Made by a program: the position numbers and the translations under genes. Below, piece by piece: positions 7,503 to 8,158 of a stretch of DNA of 8,158 nucleotides. The notes under the pieces were generated by a model, which saw only the letters and a list, made by a program, of their open reading frames with translations, ran no database searches and had not been told where the DNA came from. The stretch is from Rhodobacteraceae bacterium UBA6273. GTDB taxonomy: Bacteria > Pseudomonadota > Alphaproteobacteria > Rhodobacterales > Rhodobacteraceae. Position 1 is the stretch's first letter, and the number at the start of each line of letters is the position of its first letter. The stretch lies in NCBI GenBank assembly GCA_002440625.1, contig DJUV01000329.1, positions 1-8,158 of the forward strand, given 5' to 3'.

Positions 7503-7538
7503 AAGGCCCCTCCCTGCAAAAAGCAGATGAGGGGCCTT
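7503..7538 (-). terminator. Leader hairpin, candidate AmiR-controlled terminator
   Basis: A perfect 10-base-pair stem (7538-7529 with 7512-7503, AAGGCCCCTC/GAGGGGCCTT) encloses a second 4-base-pair stem (CTGC/GCAG) with a five-base loop. In minus-strand RNA the stem is followed by a short U-containing stretch (UUUGUCGUU counting the last stem bases), so it is a strong hairpin with a weak U tract. It starts 148 bases after the stop of the upstream ATPase gene and ends 36 bases before the AmiC start. That is closer to a leader attenuator than to an end-of-gene terminator, though it could serve both. The plus-strand direction has no U tract. An ANTAR regulator encoded two genes downstream makes the attenuator reading attractive; antitermination itself is an inference. 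Confidence 0.6.
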
Positions 7539-7685
7539 GATGCCGTGCGACTATCGCTATGTGTCAGCCACAGTGCGTCGGGATTCGCGTTCGGTCAAGC
7601 ACGGAGTCGCATCAGCCCGGACCCGGCCGCCAGAATGCTTCCCTGTCCGCGGGCTGCCGGGCTTCCGGCCTGAGCTTTGCTGGCG

Positions 7686-8158
7686 TCAGGCGGGAATCAC
7701 CAGGAGGTCGCGGCCGGAAAAGCTCAGTTCCACTTCGGTTCCCACAACTGGCGGCGGCGTGTCGGGGGCGTTGAACGTGTCGAAATCCACGACCATGCCG
7801 CCAAGATCGGCGCGAAGCCGGATCACCGAGCCGAGGAAGTTCACCTCGGCGATGCGCCCGGTGACGACCGTTTCGTTCCCTGGCAGGCGGCCAAGGGCGA
7901 TGGCCTCGGGCCGGGCGGCGAGAGTGACCTTGCCCTGGGGCAGCGGCTTGCCGATCTCCACGGGCGTTCCGGCGATGCGGGCGACACCCTTTTCGGCGTC
8001 GATGACCTCGGCCTCCATCAGATTGAGCGTGCCGACAAAGCCCGCGACGAAGCGGGTCGCGGGCTTGTTGTAGATGTCGAAGGGGGTGCCGACCTGATCA
8101 GCGATGCCCTGGTGCATGACGACGATCCGGTCAGAGATCGACAGCGCCTCTTCCTGAT
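7686..8158 (-). CDS. ABC importer ATPase of PotA/UgpC/MalK type, C-terminal part
   Basis: The last 156 residues of an ATPase whose start lies beyond the right edge. The visible part opens with QEEALSISDRIVVMHQG, the segment that directly follows the switch-histidine motif in this family, then GTPFDIYNKPATRFVAGFVG, the characteristic link to the C-terminal domain. A TOBE-like beta domain covers the remainder (TLAARPEAI, then a VTGRIAEVNFLGS strand pair) and ends in DLLVIPA. Such subunits energise importers of polyamines, sugars, glycerol phosphate or iron. The catalytic motifs are outside the window and cannot be judged. It is on the same strand as the amide operon, but 219 bases and a hairpin separate them, and the importer downstream already has its own fused ATPase. 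It is therefore probably the last gene of a different transporter operon. Confidence 0.88.
   Translation of the reverse strand, partial: QEEALSISDRIVVMHQGIADQVGTPFDIYNKPATRFVAGFVGTLNLMEAEVIDAEKGVARIAGTPVEIGKPLPQGKVTLAARPEAIALGRLPGNETVVTGRIAEVNFLGSVIRLRADLGGMVVDFDTFNAPDTPPPVVGTEVELSFSGRDLLVIPA

Larger units (their letters stand above)
7467..7685 (-). other. Intergenic leader region of the amide operon
   Basis: This 219-base gap holds no credible gene. Besides the hairpin at 7538-7503 and the ribosome site at 7478-7473, the minus strand shows two sets of complementary segments. TGCGACT (7611-7605) and the adjacent CCGTGC (7604-7599) can each pair with the single stretch AGTCGCACGG (7552-7543), so alternative folds exist. 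A TTGACC at 7598-7593 resembles a -35 box, but the hexamer 17 bases on (CACTGT) is a poor -10 box, so the promoter is not settled. A small stem GGC/GCC (7544-7542 with 7535-7533) with loop AUCAAG overlaps the terminator stem and would exclude it. Confidence 0.55.

Noticed and set aside
7570..7598. TTGACC ... CACTGT as a sigma-70-like promoter for the operon
   Set aside because: The -35 half is good, but the -10 half matches the consensus at only two of six positions. I mention it in the leader entry but do not call it a promoter.
6495..7673. 392-residue plus-strand open frame opposite the AmiC-like gene and its leader
   Set aside because: Composition is that of an antisense shadow and it runs through the leader hairpin; the minus strand encodes an obvious AmiC homologue.
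7686..8158. The PotA-like ATPase as part of the amide importer
   Set aside because: The amide operon has its own two-domain ATPase of the matching peptide-transporter class, and the PotA-type subunit belongs to a different importer class with a TOBE domain; a 219-base gap with a hairpin separates them.

Overview
The window is GC-rich coding DNA whose gene content, codon use and protein style suggest an alphaproteobacterium, probably of the Rhodobacterales type; that assignment is an inference from style. Every gene I can support is on the minus strand, so the region reads from right to left. The long plus-strand open frames are antisense shadows.

Layout in transcription order: (1) 8158-7686 is the C-terminal part of an ABC importer ATPase of the PotA/UgpC/MalK type with a TOBE domain, cut by the window edge. 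(2) 7685-7467 is a 219-base gap carrying a strong hairpin (7538-7503) just ahead of the next gene. (3) 7466-6408 is an AmiC-like amide sensor without a signal peptide. (4) 6411-5815 is an AmiR-like ANTAR antiterminator. (5, 6) 5818-4925 and 4925-4005 are two permeases of the dipeptide/oligopeptide/nickel family (DppC- then DppB-like). (7) 3966-2350 is a secreted family 5 solute-binding protein. (8) 2348-1389 is an acetamidase/formamidase (FmdA/AmdA family). (9) 1392-1 is a fused double ABC ATPase (DppD-DppF / GsiA / YejF style), cut by the left edge.

Genes 3 to 9 look like one operon. Five of the six junctions overlap by 1 or 4 bases or are separated by a single base. The only real gap, 38 bases ahead of the binding-protein gene, is a purine-rich ribosome-binding tract. 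The likely logic is this: the binding protein and DppBC/DF-type transporter import a small amide-containing compound, the cytoplasmic amidase releases ammonia from it or from a product, and AmiC senses an amide and frees AmiR. AmiR then prevents termination at the leader hairpin, switching on the whole operon including its own sensor. In the classic Pseudomonas aeruginosa ami operon the same sensor pair controls an unrelated nitrilase-type amidase (AmiE) and lies downstream of it. Here the pair leads the operon and controls a peptide-type ABC importer plus an FmdA/AmdA-type amidase. This recombined arrangement, with an AmiC pocket and an ANTAR domain that depart from the Pseudomonas pattern, is the most interesting thing in the window. 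The substrate cannot be named from sequence.
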